DNA of 50,398 nt from Thermoleophilia bacterium (GTDB taxonomy: Bacteria; Actinomycetota; Thermoleophilia; Gaiellales; JAICJC01), in NCBI GenBank assembly GCA_025927685.1, contig JAICKX010000011.1, positions 1-50,398 of the forward strand. The letters run 5' to 3'. A program made the translations under genes and the position numbers. Below the pieces are notes generated by a model. The model searched no databases and was not told where the DNA came from. It saw only the letters and a program-made list of their open reading frames with translations. Positions 1 through 10,045 of the stretch are shown piece after piece; position 1 is the first letter of the stretch; every line of letters starts with the position of its first letter.

Positions 1-189
1 GGCGAGAACGTCTTCTTCGCCGCGACCGGCGTCACCGACGGCGACCTGCTCCGGGGCGTCCGCTACCGCGCCGGCGGCGCGCTCACATCCTCGCTCGTCA
101 TGCGCTCGAAGTCCGGCACCGTCCGCACGCTCCAGGCCACGCATTCGATCGAGAAGTTGTCTGCTGTGGCAGGCGAGCGGTACGGATAG
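1..189 (+). CDS. glpX: Fructose-1,6-bisphosphatase class II (GlpX), C-terminal fragment truncated by window start
   Basis: Frame 1 reads [53 protein letters not shown]...YG* with stop TAG at 187-189; typical GlpX C-terminus. Not in the ORF track because it has no start. Confidence 0.9.
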   Translation, partial: GENVFFAATGVTDGDLLRGVRYRAGGALTSSLVMRSKSGTVRTLQATHSIEKLSAVAGERYG

Positions 190-278
190 CGGGAGGGCGA
201 TTACCGCAGAAGGAGTAGTGCCGTCCGCGCCTGCGCGCCCGATATCCCGGCCGGAATCGCAATGCCACCGGGGGTCGG

Positions 279-2051
279 ATGCTCTCCGTTCGGACGCTCA
301 TCCTCACGAGCGCGCTCGCGCTCACATCATTCATCGTCCCGTCCACGGCCTCCGCGGCCGTCGTCTCGCCGTGGGTGCACGTCCAGGGGGTCGGGTTCAC
401 CGACCGGAACGGGCTGCCCATCGTCCTGCGCGGCGTGAACCAGCAGGGCGGCGCCGGCGCCCGGTCGAACGGGCTCGCGCTCAGCCTGGGCTCGAACTTC
501 GTCCGCCTCCTGGCGCCCTGGAGCACCGTCGAGGACACGGCCCCGGTCGGCGGGCGGCACACATGGAACGAGGAGTACCTCCAGCGCCTCGACGCGCAGG
601 TGTCCTGGTACCAGGATCATGGCGTGAACGTCCTCATCGACTTCCACCAGTACAAGTGGTCGCCGTACTTCGGCTCCGGCGAGACGGGCATCCCCGGCTG
701 GTTCTACACCGACCTCCGGCCGGGCCTCTACCCCCAGACCGGCGCGGGCATGAAGCAGGCGATGGGCGACTGGTGGACCGACGCTCTCGGCCGCCAGGGC
801 TACCTCGCGTTCGTGCGGATGATGGTCGCCCGCTACAGCTCGCACCCGAACGTCGTCGGCTACGAGGTCCTGAACGAGCCGATGGTCGGTGATCTCGGCG
901 AGACTCACGCGGCGACCCAGGCGGTCATCTCCTGGGAGGCGCCGATCGTGAACGCGATCCGGCTCAAGGATCCGGAGCGCGCCGTCTTCCTCATGCTCCG
1001 CGGCGGCGGCGACAACGGCCTCGTGAACGGAGACTTCTCGAAGCTCGCGCCCATGGCGAACCTCGTCGTCGACCTGCACGACTACTACAACGGCCTCTAC
1101 GGCTCCGGCTTCACGCCCGACCAGGAGGGGTGGGCGCCCTCGTGGGACGCCACCCACAACCAGAACTTCCTCGACTACCACGGCACCGAGAGCGCCCTCC
1201 TCCAGAACCTCCAGTCCGCCGTGACCCGCACCCGCGCGCTCGGCATCCCGCTCGTCGTGGGCGAGTGGGGCGCGCAGACGGCCGACACCGGGATGCTCGA
1301 CTTCCAGCACCACCTGCTCGCGGTCATGACGCGGTACGGGCTCTCCTGGGCGCGCTGGAACCTGGGGCAGGGGACAGACCCGTTCACGATCCTCACGCGC
1401 ACGAAGTCGTTCAACACGGCCGGCGCCGACCTGGCGGCAGCGCTCGCGACGCGGGCACCGACGATGGGCATCGCGCCGGCGGCCGACATCCAACCGGCGG
1501 TGACCGGCTTCGCCCAGGTCAGTCGCGTGCTCTCGGCCTCGACGGGCATGTGGGCCGGCGTCCCCGCGCCCAGCCTCACGTTCCAGTGGCAGCGCTGCTC
1601 CACGATCGGCCTCCAGTGCAAGGCCGTCCCCGGGTCCGTCGCCTCGACCTACGTGGTCATGCCGAGCGACCTCGGCTCGACGCTGCGGGTGGTGGTGCGG
1701 GCGCGGAGCTCGGCGGGGCGGTCGGTGGTGACCACGCCGGTGACGGCGCCGGTGACGCCGGACGTGCTCACCGTCGCGAACATGACAGCGCAGGTGTCGC
1801 CGATCTCCCCGACCGTCACGATCGCCTTCGACCTGAACAAGGCCGCGGCGGTGAGGATCGTGATCCGGAGCGCCGCGGGGACGATCGTGAAGAGGCTCGA
1901 CAACGCCGATCACCCGGCCGGGCTCGTCCTCAAGCGATGGGGCGAGCTCGAGGACAACGGCCTCCCCGCCCCGCCTGGCGTCTACACGGCGCTCGTCACG
2001 GCGACGACGGCCGGCGAGTCCACCTCGGCGTCCGTGCCGTTCACCCTCTGA
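279..2051 (+). CDS. Secreted glycoside hydrolase family 5 (cellulase/endoglycoceramidase-like) with C-terminal Ig/FlgD-like domain
   Basis: Signal peptide; GVNQQGG, VLIDFHQYKWSP, GYEVLNEP and VVGEWGAQ motifs typical of GH5; C-terminal FDLNKAAAVRIVIRSAAGTIVKRL...GVYTALVTA FlgD-like. Confidence 0.88.
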   Translation: MLSVRTLILTSALALTSFIVPSTASAAVVSPWVHVQGVGFTDRNGLPIVLRGVNQQGGAGARSNGLALSLGSNFVRLLAPWSTVEDTAPVGGRHTWNEEYLQRLDAQVSWYQDHGVNVLIDFHQYKWSPYFGSGETGIPGWFYTDLRPGLYPQTGAGMKQAMGDWWTDALGRQGYLAFVRMMVARYSSHPNVVGYEVLNEPMVGDLGETHAATQAVISWEAPIVNAIRLKDPERAVFLMLRGGGDNGLVNGDFSKLAPMANLVVDLHDYYNGLYGSGFTPDQEGWAPSWDATHNQNFLDYHGTESALLQNLQSAVTRTRALGIPLVVGEWGAQTADTGMLDFQHHLLAVMTRYGLSWARWNLGQGTDPFTILTRTKSFNTAGADLAAALATRAPTMGIAPAADIQPAVTGFAQVSRVLSASTGMWAGVPAPSLTFQWQRCSTIGLQCKAVPGSVASTYVVMPSDLGSTLRVVVRARSSAGRSVVTTPVTAPVTPDVLTVANMTAQVSPISPTVTIAFDLNKAAAVRIVIRSAAGTIVKRLDNADHPAGLVLKRWGELEDNGLPAPPGVYTALVTATTAGESTSASVPFTL

Positions 2052-2517
2052 CGTGGGCCGCCAGATCCACGAGCCGCGCGCCGACGAGCTCGACCAGCTC
2101 CGAGGTCCCCACCTCGACGATCTGGCCGCGGCCGCCCGCGTTCAGGCAGATGCGCTCGAACTCGCCGCCGCTCTCGTCCAGGTAGACCGGCAGCCGCTTG
2201 CGCGAGCCCAGCGGGCTCATACCTCCCACCTGGTAGCCGGTCGCCCGCTCGGCGTCGCGCGGGCCGGCCATCTCGGCGTGCTTCACGCCGGCCGCGGCGG
2301 CGAGCTTCTTGAGCGAGAGCTCTGACGTCGCCGGCACGAGTGCGAACACCAGCTCCTCACCCGCCCGCGCGACCAGGCTCTTGAACATCCGGGCCCGCTC
2401 GACACCGAGGTCGTCGGCGGCCTGCTCGGCCCCGCCGCCGTGGCGGTAGGCGTAGCCCATCAGCGTGTGGTCGACGCCGGCGCCTCGCAATTCCGTGGTG
2501 CCTCTCGTCTCCGCCAT
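2041..2517 (-). CDS. YbaK/EbsC-family Cys-tRNA(Pro) deacylase
   Basis: 158 aa; ARMFKSLVARAGEELVFALVPATSELSLKKLAAAAGVKHAEMA...GYQVGGMSPLGSRKRLPVYLDE. Confidence 0.88.
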   Translation of the reverse strand: MAETRGTTELRGAGVDHTLMGYAYRHGGGAEQAADDLGVERARMFKSLVARAGEELVFALVPATSELSLKKLAAAAGVKHAEMAGPRDAERATGYQVGGMSPLGSRKRLPVYLDESGGEFERICLNAGGRGQIVEVGTSELVELVGARLVDLAAHVRG

Positions 2518-2534
2518 CAGTAAACTGTGCCGCC

Positions 2535-2789
2535 ATGCGAGAGTACACGCCCGAGCAGGAGTCCTTCCGCGAGGACGCCGTCGCCGTGATCAACGCCGGG
2601 GCGGTCGTGATCGCCGTCGCCGGCACGTGGACGCGCCCGATCTACATGGGCATCATCGCGCTCCTCGTCGCCGTGATCGGCTACTTCATGACGCCGCGCT
2701 CGCGCGGCGGGCACATCGTCGCCGTCTGCCTGATCACGGTCTTCGCGATCCTCGAGACGTGGCTCTGGCAGGGCAAGCACATCGTCTGA
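2535..2789 (+). CDS. Small membrane protein, uncharacterised
   Basis: 84 aa with 2-3 hydrophobic segments; TAAACT box 8 nt upstream of ATG. Confidence 0.65.
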   Translation: MREYTPEQESFREDAVAVINAGAVVIAVAGTWTRPIYMGIIALLVAVIGYFMTPRSRGGHIVAVCLITVFAILETWLWQGKHIV

Positions 2790-2790
2790 T

Positions 2791-3075
2791 CTACCCCTCG
2801 CCCGGCGGCGAGATCGGGAGCCCGCTCATCACGTGGCCGCGCCCGCCGGCCTGGTAGGCGACGTCGACGACGTGCTCGGGCTTGTACCGCCCGAAGAAGA
2901 ACCCGCGCACGAGGCTCCGGGCCGTGTCGCGGGCCGGCGGGGCGAGCTCCGCCGCGAAGACCAGCGAGCTGCCCTCGACCGCGTAGTCGCTGCCCTCGGT
3001 CTGAAGCAGGCCGTTCACGTAGACGTCGAACGGCGGCACCACCTCGGGCGGAAGCCGGACGCGCGACCCGTTCAC
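2791..3075 (-). CDS. Uncharacterised 94-aa protein
   Basis: ORF fits between neighbours; SRVRLPPEVVPPFDVYVNGLLQTEGSDY... Confidence 0.5.
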   Translation of the reverse strand: MNGSRVRLPPEVVPPFDVYVNGLLQTEGSDYAVEGSSLVFAAELAPPARDTARSLVRGFFFGRYKPEHVVDVAYQAGGRGHVMSGLPISPPGEG

Positions 3076-3082
3076 GCCCGCC

Positions 3083-5800
3083 TCACCACTCGACGAGCTT
3101 CCAGACCTCGGGCTGCATGCCGGCCTCCCCGTCGCCGACCTCGGCGAACAGCGTCACCGCGCGCTTCAGGTGCTCCATCGCCTCCGGCTCGCGGCCGGCC
3201 CGGTGCAGCAGGTCGGCGAGGTTGTTGTGGAGCGCGGCCTCGCGGTGGCGATCGCCCTGCTCGGAGCAGAGGTCGAGCGCGCGCGAGGTGTGGGCGACGG
3301 CCGTCTCCGTCTCGCCCGACCGGCCGCAGGCCAGCGCCAGGTTGTTCAGGGCCGCCACGAGCACGCTGCGGTCGGGGAGCGCCTCGGCCAGCTCGACGCT
3401 CCGTTCCAGGTGCTCGCGCGACCCGGTGAGCATGCCGAGGATGTTGCACGCCTGGGCCACGGCCTCCGGGTCGTCCGCGGCCTCGCCGAGCTCAAGCGAC
3501 CGGCGCGCGAGCCCGGCCGCGGCGTCGCTGTCGCCCCGGCGATGGGCGGCCAGGCTGCGGTCGGCCTGGACTCGCGCCGACTCGCCGCCGAGCCGGAGCG
3601 CCTCGAGCAGATGGCGGTCCGCGAGCTCGGGATCGCCGCGCCGGTCGTGCACCCTGCCGAGCTTGTGCTCGATCCCGGCGACCGAGCCGGGCTCGCCGAG
3701 GGCGGCCGCGGCCTCGTAGGCCGAGAGTGCCGCCGCGTATTCGCCCCGGAGCGTGTGCAGGTCGCCGATCGCCTCGTGCAGGAGCGCCGGCTGGTCGTGC
3801 CCCAGGCCGATGGCGGACCGGTAGGCGTCGAGCGCGACGCGGTGGGCGTACACGCTGCGCGCGCGGTCGCCCGCCCGGCGGAAGGCCTCGGCCGCCTCCG
3901 CCTCGTGCCCGGCCGCCAGCAGGTGGCGGGCGACGAGCGCCGGGTCGGCATGACCGACGGTGAGCGTCTCGGCGACGCGCCGGTGCAGCAGCCGGCGGCG
4001 GGCAAGCCCTGCACGCTCATAGGCGACCGCGAGCAGCTTGTCGTGCGAGAACTCGTATCCGGCGTCGCGCTCCACGAGGAGACCGCGCCGGGTCAGCTCC
4101 TCGAGGCCCGCGGCCGTCTCGTCCTCGCCCCTGCCGGCGGCGGCCCGTACGGTGTCGACGTCGAACGTCCGCCCGATCACCGCTGCCGCGGTGAGGAGCT
4201 GGAGCGACGCCTCTCCGATGCCGTCCAGGCGGGCGGTGAGCAGCTCGCGCACGCCCACCGGGAGCCCGCCGTCCTGCGCTGGATCCGTGAGCGCCGCCAG
4301 GTACTCGACGACGAAGAGCGGCAGCCCCTCCGTCTCGTCGAAGAGCTCCGATGCGCGGGCCCCGATTCCGGCGGCCGTGGCCAGCTCGGCGACGTCGGCG
4401 CGGGTCAGGCGGCCGAGCCGGATGACGCGATCCGCCGAGCGCCGCAGCACGGCGTGGTCGGCCCCGATCTCCTCGGAGCGCCACGCCGCGGCGACGAGGA
4501 TCGGCCGCCCCGCCAGGCGGCGGACGAGGTAGCCGACCATCGCGAGCGACGCCGGGTCGGCGAACTGGAGGTCGTCGAGGAAGAGCAGTCCGGGCGGGCG
4601 CGAGCCGGTGAGCGCCGCGATCACGTGGGCCAGTCCCTCGTACAGCCGCTGCTGGGCGGCGGCGCTGTCCGGGGCGGCGGGAGCCTCGCCGCCGATCTCG
4701 GGCACGAGCCGGGCGGCCTCGGCGCGCCAGTGCGCGGGGACGGTCGCCAGCGGCTCCTCGCCCGCCGCGTCGAGCGCGGCCCGGATCGCGGCCGCGACGA
4801 GCCCGAAGGCGATCCCAGCCTCGCCCTCGTGCGACCGGGCCACGGCGGCGACGTTCCCTCCGGCGCGGGCCGCCGCCGCCAGGTCCTCGCCGAGCCGGGT
4901 CTTCCCGACGCCGGCCTCGCCCTCGATGATGACGAGGCGCCCGTCCGGGCCGCACGCGCCGTGCTCGGCCACGACCGCCTCCCATTCGCCGGCGCGGCCG
5001 ACGAGCGGGCTGACCGGGGCCGCCGCCGGCGCGGCGGCCGAAGCGGCCTCGGCGACCGGCGTCTCCACAGGCCTGCCCTCGTTCACGGCGTTGTAGATCT
5101 CCGTGGTCTCCGCCAGGGGCCGCACGCCGAGCTCGCGGTCGAGCACGCGCACGCAGTCGCGGTACTGGCTCAGGGCCTCCGAGCGGCGCCCGCTCGCCGC
5201 GTAGAGGCGGATCAGCGTCCGGTGGGCGGGCTCGTGCAGCGCGTCGAGCGCCAGCCGCCGGCGGGCGTGGGGGATGGCGTCGTCCGGCCGGCCGCTCGCC
5301 TCGAGCGCCGCCACGAGCCGGTCGAGCGCGCGCTCGAGCTCGGCCCGCAGCTCGGCCGCTGTGTCCCGCTGCCAGTCGTCGAAGCGGACGCTGTCGCGCA
5401 CCCCGAACCCGGCCAGGAGGTCGTCGCGGTGCAGCGCGACCGCCGCCGCGAGCGGTTCCACGGCCGCCTGCCCGTCGCCGGCGGCGGCGGCGAGTGCCCG
5501 GAAGCGGGCGACGTCCACCGCGTCCGGCTCGACGTCCAGCATCACCGCCGCCCGGCTGACGGTGACCCACCGACCTCCGAGCGCGGAGCGCAGCGACGAG
5601 AGCGTACGCCGGAGCGCCGCCCGGCCGCGGTCCGGATCGGTGTCGGGCCAGAGCAGGTCGACGAGCAGATCGCGCGCCTGCGGGCCGCCCGTCACCGCCA
5701 GATGCGCGAGCAGCGCGACGGCCTTGCGCGTGTCCACCCGCAGCGGCTCGCCGTCGATCTCGATGCGGGGCGTCCCGAGCACGTCGATGCGAAGGGACAT
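3083..5800 (-). CDS. BTAD/SARP-type transcriptional regulator with AAA ATPase and TPR domains (AfsR/MalT-like)
   Basis: 905 aa; N-terminal MSLRIDVLGTPRIEIDGEPLRVDTRKAVALLAHLA wHTH, BTAD region, Walker A EGEAGVGKTRL, Walker B LLFLDDLQFAD, TPRs. Confidence 0.9.
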   Translation of the reverse strand: MSLRIDVLGTPRIEIDGEPLRVDTRKAVALLAHLAVTGGPQARDLLVDLLWPDTDPDRGRAALRRTLSSLRSALGGRWVTVSRAAVMLDVEPDAVDVARFRALAAAAGDGQAAVEPLAAAVALHRDDLLAGFGVRDSVRFDDWQRDTAAELRAELERALDRLVAALEASGRPDDAIPHARRRLALDALHEPAHRTLIRLYAASGRRSEALSQYRDCVRVLDRELGVRPLAETTEIYNAVNEGRPVETPVAEAASAAAPAAAPVSPLVGRAGEWEAVVAEHGACGPDGRLVIIEGEAGVGKTRLGEDLAAAARAGGNVAAVARSHEGEAGIAFGLVAAAIRAALDAAGEEPLATVPAHWRAEAARLVPEIGGEAPAAPDSAAAQQRLYEGLAHVIAALTGSRPPGLLFLDDLQFADPASLAMVGYLVRRLAGRPILVAAAWRSEEIGADHAVLRRSADRVIRLGRLTRADVAELATAAGIGARASELFDETEGLPLFVVEYLAALTDPAQDGGLPVGVRELLTARLDGIGEASLQLLTAAAVIGRTFDVDTVRAAAGRGEDETAAGLEELTRRGLLVERDAGYEFSHDKLLAVAYERAGLARRRLLHRRVAETLTVGHADPALVARHLLAAGHEAEAAEAFRRAGDRARSVYAHRVALDAYRSAIGLGHDQPALLHEAIGDLHTLRGEYAAALSAYEAAAALGEPGSVAGIEHKLGRVHDRRGDPELADRHLLEALRLGGESARVQADRSLAAHRRGDSDAAAGLARRSLELGEAADDPEAVAQACNILGMLTGSREHLERSVELAEALPDRSVLVAALNNLALACGRSGETETAVAHTSRALDLCSEQGDRHREAALHNNLADLLHRAGREPEAMEHLKRAVTLFAEVGDGEAGMQPEVWKLVEW

Positions 5801-5919
5801 CGGCGCGAGTATCGCAGAGCGTCACGGACAGGCAGGTGTCGATGGCTCCGTAACGTTTTCGGGACGGTCGACGTGGATGATCCTGGCAATCGGTTCACGA
5901 CCGCAGCACCAGGAGGTCA

Positions 5920-6321
5920 ATGATGTCCCGCTCCACCCGCATCACATCGGCCGTCGCAGTGCTCGCGTCGGCCCTCGCGCTCGCGCCCGCCGCACTCGCG
6001 GACGGCGTGACCCCGGACAACCGCGCCGACCGCACCGGGCCCTCGGGGCTCGCGGTCGCAGCCCCGACCGTCACGCCCGACAATCGCGCAGACAGGACCG
6101 GCCCGGCCGGGGCGGCGGTCAGGATCGACACGATCGGCACCGGGCTGCTGCACGCGAGCATGGTGAACGCCGAGATCGCCGCCCGGGCAGGGACCGCCTC
6201 GACTGACAGCGGCTTCCAGTGGGCCGACGCCAGCATCGGCGCCGCGGCCGGCTTCGCCGCCGCCCTGGCGTGCGCCGGCGCGGCGGTGGGGCTCCGCAGC
6301 CGCCGCCGGATCGCCGCCTGA
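5920..6321 (+). CDS. Small secreted/membrane-anchored protein with duplicated VTPDNRADRTGP motif
   Basis: Signal peptide, two copies of TPDNRADRTGP, C-terminal TM plus RSRRR; strong SD aggagg upstream. Confidence 0.8.
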   Translation: MMSRSTRITSAVAVLASALALAPAALADGVTPDNRADRTGPSGLAVAAPTVTPDNRADRTGPAGAAVRIDTIGTGLLHASMVNAEIAARAGTASTDSGFQWADASIGAAAGFAAALACAGAAVGLRSRRRIAA

Positions 6322-6378
6322 ACGTGCACCGCCGAGCGACCTCTTGCCACGCCCGTCACGATCGAAGATGCTGAACCG

Positions 6379-7662
6379 GTGATGAACGGCGCGATCCATG
6401 GTGAGAGGCCGCCCGGCCACACGGCGGCATGGGCGTGGGTCGTGTTCGCGGCCACCTCCGCGCTCTGGGTGGTCGCGGTGGTCACCGCGTGGGCCACCCG
6501 TGATCTCGAGGGGTCGGAAAGCCTCGGAAGCAGCGGCGCCGACCTGTTGGTGACGGTGGGAATCGCGGTCGTGCTGCTGATGTTCCCGGTTGCGGGCGTG
6601 GTCATCGCCACGCGCCAGCCGGCGAACCCCATCGGATGGCTCCTGCTCGCGATCGGGGTCGGTTGGGGGCTCCTTGCCGGCGCGACGGGATACGCCGACT
6701 ACGGGCTCCGCCTCCATCCCGGCTCGCTTCCGGCGGCAGACATCGCCGCCGCGCTCACCGTCGTCGTGTGGGCGCCGCCGGTCGGGCTCACCGGCACGTT
6801 CCTGCTCCTGCTCTTCCCGGACGGTCGCCTGCCCGGCCGGCGCTGGCGGTGGGTCGCGTTCGTCGGTGCGGCCGCGACAGCGGGCTGCATCGCGGCCGGC
6901 ATGCTCAATCCGGACGCGCTGGACGACGGCACGTATGCGCCCACGCGGAACCCCATGGGCATCGACGGACTGGGACCGGTCGTGGCCGTCCTGGACTACG
7001 CGGTTCTGGTGCTCGCGGTCATGATGGTCGCATCGGCGTCGAGCCTCGTCGTCCGGTTCCGCCGAGCCGGCCGCGCCGAGCGCGAGCAGGTCAAATGGCT
7101 CGCGGCCGCGGCGGCCGTGTCGGCCTGGATCTACCTCGTCGATCTCTGCATCTCCGTCACGGTCACGGGCTCCGGGCCGGAGCCCGTGTGGCGCGTCCTG
7201 CTCGATGACACGTTCGTCTTGAGCCTGGGCCTCATCCCGATCGCGATCGGGATCGCCGTCCTGCGGTACCGCCTCTACGAGATCGACGTGATCATCCGCC
7301 GGACGCTGGTCTACGCAGCGCTCGTGTCGGCGCTCGCGCTGCTCTACTTCGCGGGCGTCTTCGGGATCCAGGCGGCGGTGCGGTCGTTGAGCGGCCAGTC
7401 GGGGACGCTGGCGGTGACGGTGTCGACGCTGCTCGTGGCTGCGGCGTTCCAGCCGCTTCGCACCAGGATCCAGCGCGGGGTCGACCATCGCTTCTATCGC
7501 GGCCGCTATGACGCGGCGCGGACGCTGGAGGCGTTCAGCGGCCGGCTGCGGGAGCAGGTGGACATCGAGGCGGTGTCGGGAGAGGTGCTGGGCGTCGTGC
7601 GCGAGACCCTGCAGCCGGCGCACGCCTCGCTGTGGATCCGGTCGCCCGAGGTGGAGCGGTGA
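6379..7662 (+). CDS. Multi-pass membrane sensor-like protein (histidine-kinase N-terminal-like, no kinase domain), paralog 1
   Basis: Shared motifs across five paralogs: NPIGWLLLAIG, LLLLFPDGRLPGRRWR, RYRLYEIDVIIRRTLVYA, FQPLRTRIQRGVDHRFYRGRYDAARTLEAFSGRLR, LQPAHASLWIR. Confidence 0.85.
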   Translation: MMNGAIHGERPPGHTAAWAWVVFAATSALWVVAVVTAWATRDLEGSESLGSSGADLLVTVGIAVVLLMFPVAGVVIATRQPANPIGWLLLAIGVGWGLLAGATGYADYGLRLHPGSLPAADIAAALTVVVWAPPVGLTGTFLLLLFPDGRLPGRRWRWVAFVGAAATAGCIAAGMLNPDALDDGTYAPTRNPMGIDGLGPVVAVLDYAVLVLAVMMVASASSLVVRFRRAGRAEREQVKWLAAAAAVSAWIYLVDLCISVTVTGSGPEPVWRVLLDDTFVLSLGLIPIAIGIAVLRYRLYEIDVIIRRTLVYAALVSALALLYFAGVFGIQAAVRSLSGQSGTLAVTVSTLLVAAAFQPLRTRIQRGVDHRFYRGRYDAARTLEAFSGRLREQVDIEAVSGEVLGVVRETLQPAHASLWIRSPEVER

Positions 7663-8900
7663 AAGCCCGGCGTGGCCTGGCCACGGCCGTCTTCGTGCTG
7701 TGCGTCGCGCTGTTCCTGTTTGCCATGACCTTCGGCGTTCTCGCGAAGGACGCCGACCAGAGCAGCAGCTGGTCCGCCGGTGGCCTCTGGGGAGGACTCG
7801 CCTATCTCGTGGCGGTCTTCACCTACCCGGCGGCGGGCTGGCTTCTCGCGGCCCGCCGGCCAGACAACCCGATCGGGTGGCTCCTGCTTGTGATCGGCGC
7901 GTCGTGGGGCTTCAGCGCGACGGCCACCTATGCCGACTACACCGTCAAGCTTCACCACGACTTCGCGGGCGGACCGGTGCTGGCCGTCCTGGCAAACGGG
8001 TGTTGGTTGCCGGCGGTCGGCATCACGGGGACGTTCCTCTTGCTGCTCTTCCCGGACGGGCGGCTGCTCGGTCGGCGGTGGCGGTACGTCGGGTGGACCA
8101 GCGCGGTGGCGATGGTCGTGGGAGTCATGGGCCTCATCCTCAACCCGGGACCCCTCGGGGATGCCGGGTACCCCGGGGTGCAGAACCCACTCGGTGTCGA
8201 CGCCCTCGGTCCAGTGCTCGACGTCAGCTGGGTGGCGATCTTCGTCGTCGTGGTGATGATGGTCGCCTCGGCGGCGAGCCTCGTCGTCCGCTACCGGCGC
8301 GCCCGCGGGCCGGAACGACAGCAGGTGAAGTGGCTCGCGGCTGCGGCCGCCGGGGTTGCGGCCGTCTACGCGGTCGTGGTGCCGGTCGGGGCGCTCGTGG
8401 ACCCCTCGTCGCAGGACACGCCCGCGTGGCTCTCCGCAGCCCAGACGGCGTCTCTCCTGAGCTTCGGCCTCATCCCCGTCGCCATCGTCTTCGCGGTGCT
8501 CCGCTATCGCCTCTACGAGATCGACGTGATCATCCGGCGGACGCTGGTGTACGCGGTACTCGTCGCGGTGCTGGCGGCGCTCTATCTGGGCGGCGTGACC
8601 CTGGTCGGCGGCCTTCTGCGAGACATCACGGGCGGATCGGGTGCGATCGGAGTGACCATCTCGACCCTGGCGGTCGCGGCGGCCTTCCAGCCGCTGCGGG
8701 CGCGGATCCAGCGGGCGGTCGACCACCGGTTCTATCGCGCCCGCTACGACGCCGCCCGCACCCTCGAGGCGTTCAGCGGCCGCCTGCGCGACCAGTTCGA
8801 GATCGACGCGGTGTCGGGCGAGGTGCTGGACATCGTGCGGCAGACGCTCCAGCCGGCCCACGCGACGATCTGGCTCAAGCCGCCGGAGGCGCAGCGATGA
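7659..8900 (+). CDS. Membrane sensor-like protein, paralog 2
   Basis: Same motif set; GTGA start overlaps the previous stop. Confidence 0.85.
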   Translation: MKARRGLATAVFVLCVALFLFAMTFGVLAKDADQSSSWSAGGLWGGLAYLVAVFTYPAAGWLLAARRPDNPIGWLLLVIGASWGFSATATYADYTVKLHHDFAGGPVLAVLANGCWLPAVGITGTFLLLLFPDGRLLGRRWRYVGWTSAVAMVVGVMGLILNPGPLGDAGYPGVQNPLGVDALGPVLDVSWVAIFVVVVMMVASAASLVVRYRRARGPERQQVKWLAAAAAGVAAVYAVVVPVGALVDPSSQDTPAWLSAAQTASLLSFGLIPVAIVFAVLRYRLYEIDVIIRRTLVYAVLVAVLAALYLGGVTLVGGLLRDITGGSGAIGVTISTLAVAAAFQPLRARIQRAVDHRFYRARYDAARTLEAFSGRLRDQFEIDAVSGEVLDIVRQTLQPAHATIWLKPPEAQR

Positions 8901-10045
8901 AGCCGCCGTCCGTCCCGCGACCTGCGGCCGCCGCCTGGCTGGCCACGCTCGTCCTCTTGCTTGCCCCCGGGATTTTCGTCAGCGTGGGGAACGGCCTCGA
9001 CGTCGGCAACGTCCTCGAGGCTCTGCTGTTCGGTGCCGTCATGCAGGGGATGGCCACGCTCGGAGCACTGATCGCGCGTCGCGAGCCGCGAAATCCGATC
9101 GGGTGGATCTTCTGCGCCGTCCCCGGTCTGGTCGCCGTCGCGGTCGCGGCGGGCACGTACGCGGCGTGGGCGGACGACCACCATCCTGGCGCACCTGGCG
9201 CGGGCGCCGCCGGCTGGCTCGCCAGCTGGACATGGGTGGCCGGGCTCGCCGCCTACGCACTCCTGGTTCCGCTGCTCTTTCCGGACGGACGGCCGCCGGC
9301 ACCGCGATGGCGGCTGGTGGTTTGCGCCGACCTCGTCGTGATTGTGTGGATCGCGTCGTTCGCGGGCCTCTCCCACTCGCCTCCTGCGCCGGTGGTCGTC
9401 GCGACCGCGGTTCTCGCGGCCGTCCTGATCGCGGCCGGCCTGGCCTCGGCCGTCGTGCGGTACCGACGGGCGGACGCGACCCAGCGGGTGCAGCTCCGGG
9501 AGTGCCTGTTCGCCGCATGGGCCGCCTTCGTCGGCTTCTTTGCCATCTCCGTTCTGGTTCCGTACGAGGCCCTGTACGCGCTGGACTACGCGCTCCTTCC
9601 GCTCTCCGTCGGCCTGGCCATGCTCCGCTACCGGCTCTACGACGTCGACGTGATCATCCGCAAGACGCTCGTTTACGCGTGCCTCGTGGCGGTGCTGGTG
9701 AGCGTCTACCTGGGCGGGGTGGCGCTGGTCGGCGCGCTCCTTCGCACCGTCACCGGCTCGTCGGGAACGGTTGCCGTCACGGTCTCGACGCTCGCAGTGG
9801 CCGGCGTGTTCCAGCCGCTGCGACACCGGCTCCAGGCGGGTGTGGATCGGCGCTTCTATCGCTCCGCGTATGACGCACGAGCAGCGGCGGAGGCGTTCAC
9901 CGGTCGCCTGCGAGACGAGATCGACCTCGAGGCGCTCCGGGACGAGCTGCTCCAGGTTGTGACGTCGACGGTGCACCCGGCGCACAGCAGCCTGTGGCTC
10001 CGGACCGCAACAATCGCAGAGCAACCGACGGTGGAGCAGCCGTGA
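8897..10045 (+). CDS. Membrane sensor-like protein, paralog 3
   Basis: Same motif set (RYRLYDVDVIIRKTLVYA, FQPLRHRLQAGVDRRFYRSAYDARAAAEAFTGRLR); ATGA overlap with paralog 2. Confidence 0.83.
   Translation: MKPPSVPRPAAAAWLATLVLLLAPGIFVSVGNGLDVGNVLEALLFGAVMQGMATLGALIARREPRNPIGWIFCAVPGLVAVAVAAGTYAAWADDHHPGAPGAGAAGWLASWTWVAGLAAYALLVPLLFPDGRPPAPRWRLVVCADLVVIVWIASFAGLSHSPPAPVVVATAVLAAVLIAAGLASAVVRYRRADATQRVQLRECLFAAWAAFVGFFAISVLVPYEALYALDYALLPLSVGLAMLRYRLYDVDVIIRKTLVYACLVAVLVSVYLGGVALVGALLRTVTGSSGTVAVTVSTLAVAGVFQPLRHRLQAGVDRRFYRSAYDARAAAEAFTGRLRDEIDLEALRDELLQVVTSTVHPAHSSLWLRTATIAEQPTVEQP

Noticed and set aside
3170-5923. 917-aa plus-strand ORF opposite the BTAD regulator
   Set aside because: High-GC antisense shadow ORF; composition is Arg/Gly/Ala-rich with no recognisable domains, while the minus frame encodes a clear protein.
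7508-8896. N-terminal extension of ORF 7508-10045 through paralog 2
   Set aside because: Out-of-frame with paralog 2 and Arg-rich; real paralog 3 starts at ATG 8897 (ATGA overlap).
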